From positions 2,081,662 through 2,145,661 of the forward strand of contig NC_031474.1 of assembly GCF_000006565.2 (NCBI RefSeq): a stretch of 64,000 nt of DNA, given 5' to 3'. This DNA comes from Toxoplasma gondii ME49. Its lineage: Eukaryota > Apicomplexa > Conoidasida > Eucoccidiorida > Sarcocystidae. Within the stretch, counting starts at the first letter, position 1, and every line of letters begins with the position of its first letter. The translations under genes and the position numbers were made by a program. Positions 1 through 10,070 of this stretch are shown here, in pieces. The notes below the pieces were generated by a model. The model saw nothing but the letters and a program-made list of their open reading frames with translations, did no database searches and was not told the DNA's origin.

Positions 1-253
1 ACCTCACCGTTTGTGTGAATTTATCCTTATTAGGCAACACACAAGTATGTAGTTTCCCCTCGAGATAAAAACCTATGCAATTCTGTGCACCGCGTGGTTT
101 TCTGTGCCGGCACCGCTTGCTGTTGCAGTGTCCGTCAGCAGTCTGCCAGCGTTACGCTTCTTCACTTTTGTAATGGGGTCAGCGCATGAAACGCCGGGGA
201 TTCTGTTCGGACGTTGCTGAGTGTGTGCTCGGAGTTCGGTTGGGTGCATGCAG
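1..253 (+). other. Upstream intron sequence of the OST48 gene
   Basis: No exon can be supported here. The stretch ends in a splice acceptor (AG at 252-253) that feeds the first visible OST48 exon, so at least its right part is intron of a gene whose 5' exons lie outside the window. Confidence 0.6.
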
Positions 254-1825
254 GCTTATGGCATCCATTCTATGCCACCGACGTTCAAGTCGAGTTTGTG
301 ATGCTCGAGCCGTTTCTTCGCTTCTTTCTCGAGCCTCCTGCGTCGCGTCAGTCGCCCACCTTCTCGCGTGTCTTCCAGGTTCGCTACGAATTTACCATAC
401 CCGCGCTCCTCGCTCGCGGTGCCCTCTTCCTCTCGTCGTTCGCCCTCAGGACGGTTCCTCTCCCTCGTGTCTGGCGTCTTGTTTTCTCCCTTTTTCCCCC
501 TCCTGTTCGCTCTCTTGTTTGCCCTTCTGTTCGCTCCCGTGTTGCCCGTGGTCCTGTCATTCTTGTTTGCGTCTCGGTCTTGTCTGCCCCCTTCCACGGA
601 TGTGCGTCTTTTTGTATCGAGCATGTCGTGGTGCCGACCGTTACGTTTCCTCTTCCGTTTCTGTGAGTTTCCTCTGGAGCTAAGCGCTGGGACTCGTGCC
701 TTTGCTTCGCAGGCTCCAGATCGCTACGGCGTTTTCAAGTTCGTTCTGCACTACAACCGCATCGGTTTCTCCCCTCTCCATGTTGGTAGGCTCCTGGGTG
801 CCATCTGTCTGTCTGTGCCTCTCGGCGAACGCACATGCGCACAAACGAGTCCCTCAGGTTGAAGCAACCGGTGCAGAAGGCATCGCTTGCACCCATCGAG
901 AGGGGGCTTGCATTTTCGTGTGACAAAGACGTTCAACATTCACAGACTTGTCCGCTCAACTCGGCACACATGCATCTCTGTAGAGAAAACGTCTCTTTGC
1001 ACTGGAACGCACACCGCATAGATAACAGTCGCCTGTGTGGAGGTTCGTCAGCGGTATGCGTATATGGATGTGCATGCATGAGCAAACGTAGGTGCGCTTT
1101 TGCCCGCTGCATTTCCGCATTGTAAAAACGTCGGTTGTCCGTCAACACGGACGTCGTCACAGCGTCTGGATCTCGTCTCGGACACACACCGGGCTCCATC
1201 TCACTGGAAAACCATTTGTGAATATCACGATGTTTGTACATCTTGTACACACGTAGTGGTTTCAACTATACTCTGGAGCCTGTTTCCTTCGACTCCCATC
1301 GCTGGACGCACCCGTCCAGCTGAAGAGAAGACGTCGTGCCTTCGCGTCGGTGTCTCCGTCTTTGTCTATCCGCCTTTCAGAGGACTTCTCTGCGAATCAG
1401 TCACCTCGGAGAACCGACTGCATGCTTGAGCGCGCGAACGCGACCTGCGTTTCCTGTCTCTCTCTGCTTCGGCTCGTCACGACCCATCGACACATGCGCT
1501 GCTTGTTCGAATCAATGTGTCGAGTGCGGCTGTTGTTCTACACAGAATCGTTGGCACCTGTCAGAAATTTCAAGCACAACGACTTCCCTCGCTTCTTGCC
1601 CTGCGCACTGCCTTACTACGGCTGCTCCCTCCTGACATTGATTGGTATGTCCGGAAACGCAGGAAGGGGAAAAGCAGAAAAACGTATTGTAAAAGGGAAA
1701 ACAGAGACGCGACACAGGCGCATGTGACTATCATTTATCCTTTGGCTGTGCAGACCAACGCAACATATATATATATATATATATGCTTAGAAACGTGCTT
1801 ATGAATAAATGCAACCACTTACACA

Positions 1826-1856
<31 letters not shown>

Positions 1857-2406
1857 ATATATATATATATATGCATGCATCTATGCGAAGAGGTAGATAT
1901 TCTTGTAGGAGTGAATCTCGATAGAGTGAACTTGAAACCGGACAAGGCAGAAGAGGAGGCAGGCACCTTAGGAAACGAAGTGAGACGCAGTGTTTTGCAG
2001 TGTTGTTGCTCCATGGTGCCATTTTGGGTTTGCTTTGCTCGGATCCGTCCAGTCGCTTTACGTCTCGTTCGCATTTCGCATTCCCTCGTTTCCTCCTTCC
2101 GTCAGACACCTTGCTTTCTGCCCTTTTTGCTTGACCCCCTTTGTCCTTCTTCATTTTCTTTCTCTTTTCTTTACACTCTTGACTTTTTCGTCTTTTCTCG
2201 TTCGTCCCCCAGTCGCTGCCCGTCCGCGTCACTGGCTGTGCAACGTACGTGGATTCTGTTCAGGTCTGATCGTGTTTGCGGTCCTTTTTCTTCTCCACCG
2301 AGACAAGCGCTTCTTCTCGCCTCCGGCCGCACCCAGCTCCGAAACGCCGGGCGAGAACATTCAGAGGACACAGCTCAAGAAAAAGGAAGAAACGAAAGTC
2401 GCTTAA
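254..2406 (+). CDS. OST48: Oligosaccharyltransferase 48 kDa subunit (OST48/WBP1/DDOST), C-terminal part
   Basis: Four exons join in phase: 254-378, 713-785, 1546-1644 and 2264-2406, about 146 residues ending in TAA. The 5' part lies left of the window. The family is the non-catalytic WBP1 subunit of the ER oligosaccharyltransferase, which transfers lipid-linked glycan to Asn. Matches to the WBP1 C-terminus are collinear: a block like VQVEFVMLEPFLRFFL, then DRYGVFKFVLHYNRIGF (YGVF and YNR are family hallmarks), then RFLPCALPYYG just before the membrane. The last two exons encode one C-terminal transmembrane helix (about GCSLLTLIGLIVFAVLFLL), followed by a cytosolic tail of about 37 residues. 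The tail is lysine-rich but ends KVA, so it lacks the exact KKxx retrieval signal seen in yeast WBP1. All visible introns are GT-AG. Identification is from recalled family motifs, with good agreement over the whole visible part. Confidence 0.92.
1765..1872. repeat. (TA)n microsatellites in the last OST48 intron
   Basis: Three blocks of alternating AT (1765-1784, 1826-1852, 1855-1872) lie in the intron between the exons ending at 1644 and starting at 2264. A TGCATGCAT word follows the last block. Confidence 0.95.
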
Positions 2407-3665
2407 TCGATAAGAGCGACGCGCGTGAGTGCAGATACTGCCGCACACGAGGCGGCGTTGGTGAACGTCTCTTTCGACATCCCAACGATTTCCTCGCCAC
2501 ATGCAAGAGATGGCTTCCAGCCGTTGGAGCTGGATGTGAGCTCTGTTCGTTTCGTCTCTCGTTTCCGTCTCTGCAGTGTTGCACAGAGGGGAGCCGTTCC
2601 TTCGCCTGGGCGTTTCATTTGCAGTCCTTAGCCGCTCGGTTGTCCGAGACGGCAGCCTTGTCGTGTCTGCCACAGGACGCAGAGTCCGGTAATCTTCTCA
2701 ACCCCCCTGTGTGCGAGAATCGCGAGGAAGGAGACAACAGGAACGACAGACGCCAGACTACTCTAACGACCTTCTGGCTGCATGCATGCATCGACAGACC
2801 GGACGAAAAAGCTGTGCCTGGTGTTTGCTTTCCCCGTTCTCTCTCAAAGCATGACACGGTCTTGGGCCTGACGGAGGCTTCTCCCTCGCGCGCGACCGCT
2901 CGCAAAAAAAGATGCTGATGCTGCAGAGACGCATGCGCAAGCTTCTTCGGCGACCTTTTAGTGGGCACAGAGGAGGAGAGAACAGCTTGTGAAGCGAGCA
3001 GAGACAAGAAGAGAGCGTGGAGAGAAACGCGAGAAGAAGAGACAGTGGAAAGTAGAAAGACACCAAGAGACAGTATACGAGATAGTGAGGAGGAGAGACA
3101 CAGGAGACGAGAGGCAGAAAAGACAGCGAATAATCCACCAGTACACAGAAGGGAGCGCGAATGGCATCTCCGTGACCATGGGACTTCGGGGCCTCCTACG
3201 GCGGACAGTTGATGAGGAAATACAAACGTTGGGATGGATGAGATTCATGATCAGCCGTTTCTGCGATTCCTTCAAGTCTTGCATCGAACAAGGCTCTTGC
3301 CGCAGGACGCACAGCTCACATCTTCTAAAACACACAGTTCAGCTCTGGGTCTCTTCTGTCTCACGCTGTAGCCCAAATGGAGCCTTTGATTCTGCACACG
3401 AGAACAAACAGTCGCGAAGACGCGGCTGACGAACCGTCTTTTCCCTTTCTGCATGAAGCACTAGGGTGTCGGTAGTTCGACGCGAATTCCTACTCAGTGC
3501 CCCAAGGACTCTAACGTCGCTGGTTATTCGATTGGACTTGCCCCATTCAAAAGACACACACAAAAGCCACCCGGCGACATCATCCAGTTTGGGTCCTGAT
3601 GCAACCTCAGCATGCTCAGTTTCTGTTCTTCGGTCGCGGTCAGCATGTGGAGAGCAGACATTTTC
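2407..3665. other. Convergent intergenic spacer (3' ends of OST48 and the 185-residue gene)
   Basis: The spacer separates two genes reading toward each other, so it must hold both 3' UTRs and polyadenylation signals. A short open stretch at about 2435-2534 (+), between an AG and a GT, looks exon-like. It has no partner in phase and lies after the OST48 stop, so I do not call it. From about 2980 to 3120 the DNA is purine-rich on the + strand. Confidence 0.6.
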
Positions 3666-5208
3666 TCAACGAGCAGATTCGCTCTCGTTCCTCTCCGCCT
3701 CTTTTCTTCTCATCATACGCTCTCTCGATGGCCCTTCGAATATCCCTGCCGTTCTCTTGTGTGGGGTCTCCAGCTTCTTGATCTCCTCATCTGTCACCGT
3801 TTCTCCTGATCATTCCTCCGTGTTCTCCGTCTTCCCTTCTCCTAACTCGCCTGCCGTCCTGACGCGTCCTGCATCGTTCGTCCATCGCTCTGGCATGCGC
3901 GGACTCGCTTCGCCTTCTTGTCGAGAGTTCTCTTTAGTGGCTGTTCGCGATTTCGCTTTTGTGGGAACTGAGTTCTTCACATTGAGTGATAGTGCTCAGA
4001 ACACGGATGTCGTTCGATAGACGAGCTAATAAGGATTCAGTGGCGTAGGTCGGCAGAGCTGTGCGAGAATGTTAAATGGCAAATCCATTGAATCTCACGC
4101 CTGCCAGCTTCTCGCCTCCCTCAGAGACACGCTTCCCCACACGAGAGCAGGACTGAGGACATCACAGCCACCAAGGCCAGCAGGGCGCCGGTGGTTCTTG
4201 TGCGTCTCATCGTTCGCGGGACTCACTGACGAATGCCATGCCTTCACTCTCCACCTCGTTCACCTGGACATCTGCGTCAAAGCGCGGCGAGGAAGGCGAG
4301 GGAAACAGAAGCGCCAACAGGCCTTCGAAAGGAGGCAGCGTCCGCGAGGCGACACCTGCCTCGAGCGCCGGGATCCGGATGTCTCCGTGACCCTCTTTTG
4401 CACGTTTCTTCTTCAAAAACTGGTCGACAATGCGCGCGAAGCAGTCGGCCTGGCGCCGCATGTGAGGGCGCACCCGTGAAAGAACGCGCAGGCCTTCTGC
4501 GCGACTCTCCGTTGCTCCGTTCTCCGAAGATAGCACGAGGCCTGCGACTGCACACCTGGAAGGAAAACGCAGACGCCCTCCTCCCCAGGACAGAATGCAC
4601 GAAGAAGTTACCGCGGCCTTCGCAGCGGGGTCACCAATCCAAGGAGCACTCGCTGGCGGGACAGGCGAGAAGCTAAGAAGGCAGGAAGGAGATGAAGGAG
4701 ACTGTCTCCATCGCGCCCCAAAAAAGAGCACAGAGCGAGAAGGGAGGTGGACGGAAAGAGAGAGAGAAAACGAATGTTTCGACGGACAGTTTTGGAAGCT
4801 CTTTGAAGTTCGAAAAACGAAGATACAGTTCGAGCGGCCGGCGGTACGAGCGGACAAAGAGGAGGTAGCGAGATGGCGAGGGCGCGACGCCGCAGCTACA
4901 CGGAGGAGGAGAACCCAACCACACGGAGGAGGAGAACCCAACCACGGAGCGCGCAGGCAAATGGAAGAGAGAAGAACGCTCGATAGAAAAGACAGACACG
5001 CAGGATACCGAGAGCGAGAGAAGACGGAGAAGCCGAAAAAGAAGAGGAAGAGACGGACGGAAAAAGCAGACAACAGAATTCCGAACCAGAGACGGCACAT
5101 CCGTTCGCAGAGAGGTTACCTGACGAGGCTGCGAGGACGAAGCGAATGCTCGCGCACAGTCTCTTCGTCGACCGTCGACGCCAAGACAATTCCATCTGAA
5201 CCGTACAT
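3666..5208 (-). CDS. Unrecognised conserved-looking protein, 185 residues
   Basis: Three exons join in phase on the minus strand: 5208-5120, 4555-4227 and 3805-3666, giving 185 residues. The start is the ATG of MYGSDGIVLAS. The N-terminal exon is acidic and aliphatic (ASTVDEETVREH). The middle exon has a basic amphipathic stretch around RPHMRRQADCFARIVDQFLKK, then a Pro/Phe-rich segment. The last exon is charged and probably helical (EEIKKLE, then RERMMRRKEAERNE) and ends in TGA. There is no signal peptide or membrane segment. Every junction is GT-AG and the phases close exactly (2, 1, then stop), which supports the model although the family is not recognised. The composition and ordered phases argue for a soluble, perhaps nuclear or mitochondrial protein, but I assign no function. 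Confidence 0.6.
4898..4943. repeat. Tandem duplication of a 23-bp unit
   Basis: The unit acacggaggaggagaaccca plus acc occurs twice head to tail (4898-4920 and 4921-4943) without a mismatch. It lies in the first intron of the 185-residue gene, so it does not affect protein. Confidence 0.9.
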
Positions 5209-6311
5209 GACAGAGTTGCAAGCGTTTCGCTTCAGAGGTGACGATGATGTTTCTGGCCTTTGTAGAGAGCCAGAAATGATTGACACATCGCCTGTACCTA
5301 GTTTTCGAGTCTAGTCTGTATATAGTACCCCAGTCACAAGGTTGGAATCCTCGCGCCTCTTTAGTCAGTGGCCTCCGAGCGGGAGCGAGTTGAGGACATG
5401 AGGAGATCGTCCCCCTCACCTTCTGTCGCCAGCGTTCCGTTCTCAGTCAGGCGGAGACAAACGAGTTGATTCTCCTCATGCGCCTCGCCTCTCCGTGTCG
5501 CTCCCGGACCCAAATTTTCGTCCACGTGGAAGCGCCTGCATGCGCCAGAGACAAAAGACAGATCCACCTGCCGCGTCCAGCAAGAATGCATATTTGACTC
5601 CGTGCATACACTTACATGCAGGTATGCGCTGATGTACATGTACACGTATACATTCGTACTCACACACACATACAAAAGCATATATATATATATATATATA
5701 TATATTCGTATATGACACAGGGCTTTTTACGAGCGTTTTCGAGGGACTCTAGACTCCAGCTTAAAACAACGGTTTGAGTCTCGAGAGTCCTTGTTCACCG
5801 ATTCCCAGTTCAATGTTGACACCACGGTTTCGAGGACACTCCAAGTGCGGAGGGGTTCAGGTCAGGCGAAAGCGGCGGAAAACGTTCAGAAAAATAGAAG
5901 TTGGAAAATACAGTCGCAAAAGACACGGCGACTCAACGAAGGCAGAAAACGCAAAAGTCGAAGGGCGTTAGGGGGTTGCAGGCATTCTCTGGAAGCAGGG
6001 AGATCCCTCAATTCGCCGCCGTTCCTTCACGGAGAAGCATAAACGCAGACACAGGAGACACAATAAAGTACACAGGTCGCTTGTGACCAGTGCGCGGACA
6101 ATGGTGGAGACAGGCGTTGACTAGTAACCTACACAAGGGCCATATGTCTAATCGATGGGCGTACACCGCATGGATAGGTATTTGCGTGCATACAAAATGT
6201 ACGGTTCTGCGTCGAGGTACTTGTTTTACAGTGGAGATTGACATGTCGGATACGTTTTCACACAGGCGGTGCACCATGACGAAACGCATGCATCAAGCAT
6301 CTTTTGTCGAC
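5209..6311. other. Intergenic spacer upstream of the 185-residue gene
   Basis: This stretch lies between two minus-strand genes. It should hold the 3' UTR of the snurportin-like gene and the promoter and 5' UTR of the 185-residue gene. It contains a (TA)n run at 5680-5705. No further coding exon is supported. Confidence 0.6.
5680..5705. repeat. (TA)n microsatellite, intergenic
   Basis: About 13 uninterrupted TA units follow a CA-rich stretch (cacacacatac), upstream of the 185-residue gene. Confidence 0.95.
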
Positions 6312-9300
6312 CTACGAGAGATGTGAGTCTCGCCAGGAGAGACAGAAGTCGCTGAGAGCTTCCACGTACGGCGCCTCGCGATGCAGAAAAACGAGAGAAT
6401 CTGATGGCCACGGCTGCAGCTGACTGGAAAAACAGCGAAAACAACCACAACGAACCGCGGAACGTCAAATGCTTTGCAGTTCACTCCCACAAAATAGAGA
6501 TGCGTCAGTAAACACATGCACTCATGTATATGCATGTGCTCGCATACATATACGCATGTCCATATATATATATATATATATATATATAGATAGATAGATA
6601 GATAGATAGATGGAGATAGAGCCGTATATGTAAATACATATACATAAAGGTACGTATGTGAACATGAGGACACACGCATGTAAAATAATATAGATGTATC
6701 AGTGTATGTTGCCAAGGCGGCTTCGGAGAAGCGCGGTTGGCACATCTGGCATTTTATTGACATTGCCAATTACGGGGTTCGGGACAAGGCTCGATCAGAA
6801 ATGAGAGACACACCCGTTTTCTTGTCCTGTCTGGACATGGACATGCTCAGACTTTCTCGAGGCAGCATGACCGCTCATGAGAAAAAGCATTCGCGCATGC
6901 GCTGGGTTTCAGAAAGCGAGAAAAACTAGCAAGCTGTGCCGCGGTCCCCCCACTTTGGAGAGTCTGCCTGACCTGCGATAAAGGCGTTCCAGAGTCGGGC
7001 GGGAGCAATCTTGAAGCGGCAGAAGCTGGAGAGGACACCGCGAAGCGCCTATGTCCATTTCCTCGAATCTGAGAGGAGCGGAGAAGGGCGCAGTCAAACG
7101 AAGAGAGTAGTAAGGGAGTAGAAGCGAAGCGCCGGGGATTTGAACAGGAGAAAAATCACATGCACGTGGAAGCGTTATAGCACCTGCTTGCGCTGGGAGC
7201 TGGGGCCGATTTCGACGGAAATGCTTCACAAGCGCCAGTTACACAAAACAGCGAAAGGGTCTGCGCTTCAGAGCCGCTGTCTTCTCAGTCGCTGTCTCGT
7301 CTGTCGCCATCTCTGAAGACTTGGTCGTCGCACCTTGTTTTCTCGCTCTCTGTCCGTCTCCTGCCTCCATCGCTTTTCTCTCAGAAAATGCCCAGCTGGA
7401 CTGCCTCCCTCTCACGTTCAGACACCGAAATACGCGACAGGAGAGTCAGACCTCTCGCATGTCGCTTCCTTCTCTCTTCTCTCTTCTCTCTCGAGACAGC
7501 ACTGGTCTGCCGACTGACGCTTCCCGCGGCACACGACCGCCCTCTGTGTTCCCCGTCTGTTGCTCCCTTCTTTAACAGTTTTGCCTTCTTTGGTTTCGGC
7601 TCCCGTCAGCGCAGTCCTGCAAGCTCTCGGCCTTGGCCTTTCTCTCGCGACTCTCCGTTTTCTCGACTTGGACTCTCGTCAAACGGTGCGGACAGACACA
7701 TTCCACACAAATTTAGGTAGACTCGAAGGCCCGGTGTTCGCCTCCCTCTTGGGTTGAGACTGAGAGTTGCTTAGGCCAAGCGAAGAGCTCCCTTGTTTCC
7801 TCTCGTGATTTGCGCCTCTCCCTCGCGCCTCGCTCTCACCTACCTGCTTCGGAGGACGAATTGCCTGCACGCCGTCTCTGCGTTGCCCAGCATGCAGTCG
7901 TTCCACCAGAGCACATCTGTGACGAAGATGAAGGAGAAGCAGCAGCAGGTGCACTGGGGTCTCTCGGCGCCGTGATGTCGCTCGAGAAAGATTTGACGGA
8001 CCTTCTGTTCTTGCACACTTGCGGGTCTCTCCCTCTCTACTTCCATTTCGCTGCTCAGTCCGAGACGCGCCCCGTTGCCAGTCTTCTCTGCTGCGGCGGG
8101 AGAGGCGAGGCACTCGTGCCAGCGCAGGTCGTGACTGTTCGTCCACACACACTCGAGAGCCGTGAAGCCTCGCGCGCAGCTCCCCCAGTTCGACGTATCC
8201 CAGCTGGAGAGACAGCAGGGACAGGCGGCCCACTTGGGCTGCGAGAAAGGTCCGTGTCGGACCTGAACGCCCTGCTTCCTGTTTCTCGGTCTCCGCTTCC
8301 TCTCGCCCTCTCGCGTCGCCGGACAGAAGACACCCGCATCCCCCTCGCCTCCATGAAGAGTCTCCACAGAGAAATCTTCTCTTTCCTCTCTTTCCTCTCT
8401 TTCGTCTTCTAGACCTTCTCGTTTGTCTTCTTCTGTGTGCGAGGGCGCCGCGCCGGGCCCTTCGCCGGTGTGGGCGCGGAAGCAAGAGACGTCCTGGTCT
8501 GTTGTTGAGGTCTGAGGAGCTGCCTGAGCATGCCAGCGAGCGACAGCTTTCCGCTGGGCCTGCGCGAACTGTTCATGGAACGGCTGGGGATTCAACAGAC
8601 CTCGAACGATGCCTCGTTTGTCCACGATTGCTCCCATTCCGTCGTGCATGACGAGGAGACAGCGACGGCCCTCCGGACGCAAGTACACGTACCAATCCTC
8701 TGGAAAGAAAAGAAAACGCTTTTGACAGACCCGCGTCGTCTCGCGGCCACCGAACTGCACACACCTCCTCGGACGTAGTGCTCCTCCAGCAGCGGCACGT
8801 GCATGCAACGCGCCAGTCCACGGTTGTATATGCATCTGTGCATGCCTGTATGTATATGCATGTCTGTATGTATACGCATGTCTGTATGTATATGCATGTG
8901 TGTATGTATATGCATGTCTGTATGTATACGCATGTCTGTATGTATATGCATGTATGTATGTATATGCATGTGTGTATGTATATGCATGCGTGTATGTATA
9001 TGCATGCGTGTATGTATATGCATGCGTGTATGTGTACAGAAGGAGATACATACATACTCAGAGACACGCACCTCGTCAGATGCACCCACTGACACACATG
9101 TACAAATGCATGTAGACAGAATGCCGGACAAAAACCTGTATAGACGTAAAGCGCAGAAACATGTGCAGCAATCTGAACAGCGAAACACACAAACGCGCGT
9201 CAAAATGCTGATATGGGTGTTGAACGCCTTCGTTCTGGACTGACCTGGCGCCGAAGAGAATCCAGGGAGAAACGCTGCACCGGGGTATGTTGATGGACGT

Positions 9301-10070
9301 CCCTCGGAGTGCGATTCCTGACCATCGGAGTTGTCTCTTGCTTCCAAAAGGAGTTCAGGAACGACGATCGGTTTGGGGATGGCGAGCATGGAGGCGAAGA
9401 CGGTTCTCTCGTCGCGTTGTTTCTTTTGCCACTGACGTCTGGTGTACTTTTTTCGATTTGCAGCTTGCATGTATGCGTCTTCAGCCTCTCCCGTCTGAAG
9501 TCGTGAAGCAGAAGTTGAGCAGTGCGCCGGTAACGCAGTAGTTGGAGAAGAGCTCTCGCCTTCTCCTCCCATGGCAATGTCTTGCCCAGCAGACCTGTCA
9601 TCCCCGTTATCGCCTTCCCCGCGTTGTGACTGACAGACGTCGCGCCGCTGCATGCGTTCCGTCCAGCTGCTTCTGGTCGTCCTCCCGCTTTCTCCTCCAC
9701 TCCGGACTCCTCTAAGCTGCGTAGGCAGACCAGCCGCTCGCAGTGCCTCGACTGCGTCTCGTTCTGCCTCTTCTTCCTCCCCGTTTTCTTCTCTCTCGTC
9801 TCCATTCTTGGGAAGCTGGAGAACGGGATTTGCGGCAGAGTGTGGGACATGCTCCGCCAGTCTAGACAGTTCACGGAGAGACTGCGAGCGCAGAGCTTCG
9901 AGCTTCTCAACTCGCCAGGCGCTGCGCTGAGCCCTCAAAAGCTCTTCGCGCCACTCCTGCTCCGATTGGGGTCTGTTCGAAAAAATTGGTGTTTTTCGCT
10001 TGAAGTCGGAGCGCCGGGCCTCGTAGTCGACTGTCCGCGAGTCGGCCGCGTGCGAGGAAGAGAAGGCCAT
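6312..10070 (-). CDS. SNUPN: Snurportin-1-like snRNP nuclear import adaptor, 629 residues
   Basis: Four exons join in phase on the minus strand: 10070-9245, 8699-7844, 7068-6973 and 6423-6312, giving 629 residues. Snurportin binds the trimethylguanosine cap of U snRNPs and hands them to importin beta. The N-terminal exon has a basic helical region (about residues 20-75, with REELLRAQRSAWRVEKLEAL) in the place of the importin-beta-binding domain, then a low-complexity linker. The cap-binding domain starts at about residue 276 (EDWYVYLRPEGRRCLLVMHDG) and resumes after a long insertion at DVLWWNDCMLGNAETACRQF. It then continues CPLQLLPLQDCSRPTLERLY and ends DSLVFLHREAPY with DFCLSWRD. W278 and W623 appear to match the human cap-contacting tryptophans W107 and W276. 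The insertion makes the domain about 350 residues against about 200 in animals. The ATG sits in a favourable context (gagATGG). The family call rests on motif order, not on a database search. Confidence 0.78.
6562..6611. repeat. (TA)n followed by (GATA)n microsatellite
   Basis: Alternating AT at 6562-6588 runs into about six GATA units to 6611. Both lie in the last intron of the snurportin-like gene (6972-6424). Confidence 0.95.
8838..9036. repeat. 18-bp minisatellite, about 11 copies
   Basis: The unit is (t/c)gcatg followed by two variable bases and tgtatgtata, repeated head to tail about eleven times. It lies in the first intron (9244-8700) of the snurportin-like gene. The period is a multiple of three and the unit has no stop in several frames, so long false reading frames cross it on both strands (repeats such as HIHTRM or YMHVCM). 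The copies differ mainly at the two variable positions and at t/c in the gcatg core. Confidence 0.92.

Noticed and set aside
2435..2534. Exon-like open segment after OST48 (+)
   Set aside because: It lies downstream of the OST48 stop and no second exon could be joined in phase.
1809..2918. A 369-codon + frame starting inside a (TA)n run
   Set aside because: It starts in a microsatellite, crosses an OST48 intron and the last OST48 exon in the wrong frame, and shows no conserved feature.
7130..7150. tRNA B-box-like sequence (minus strand, ttcaaatccccgg)
   Set aside because: The flanking bases do not form a T-arm stem and no A box or acceptor stem is present. It lies in an intron of the snurportin-like gene.
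8838..9036. Possible CRISPR array
   Set aside because: Units are 18 bp, directly adjacent and without unique spacers, inside a eukaryotic intron. It is a minisatellite.
8592..10070. A continuous 492-codon minus frame joining the snurportin exon 1 to the minisatellite
   Set aside because: It reads through the donor at 9244 into the 18-bp repeat. Splicing 9245 to 8699 instead yields the cap-binding domain in frame.
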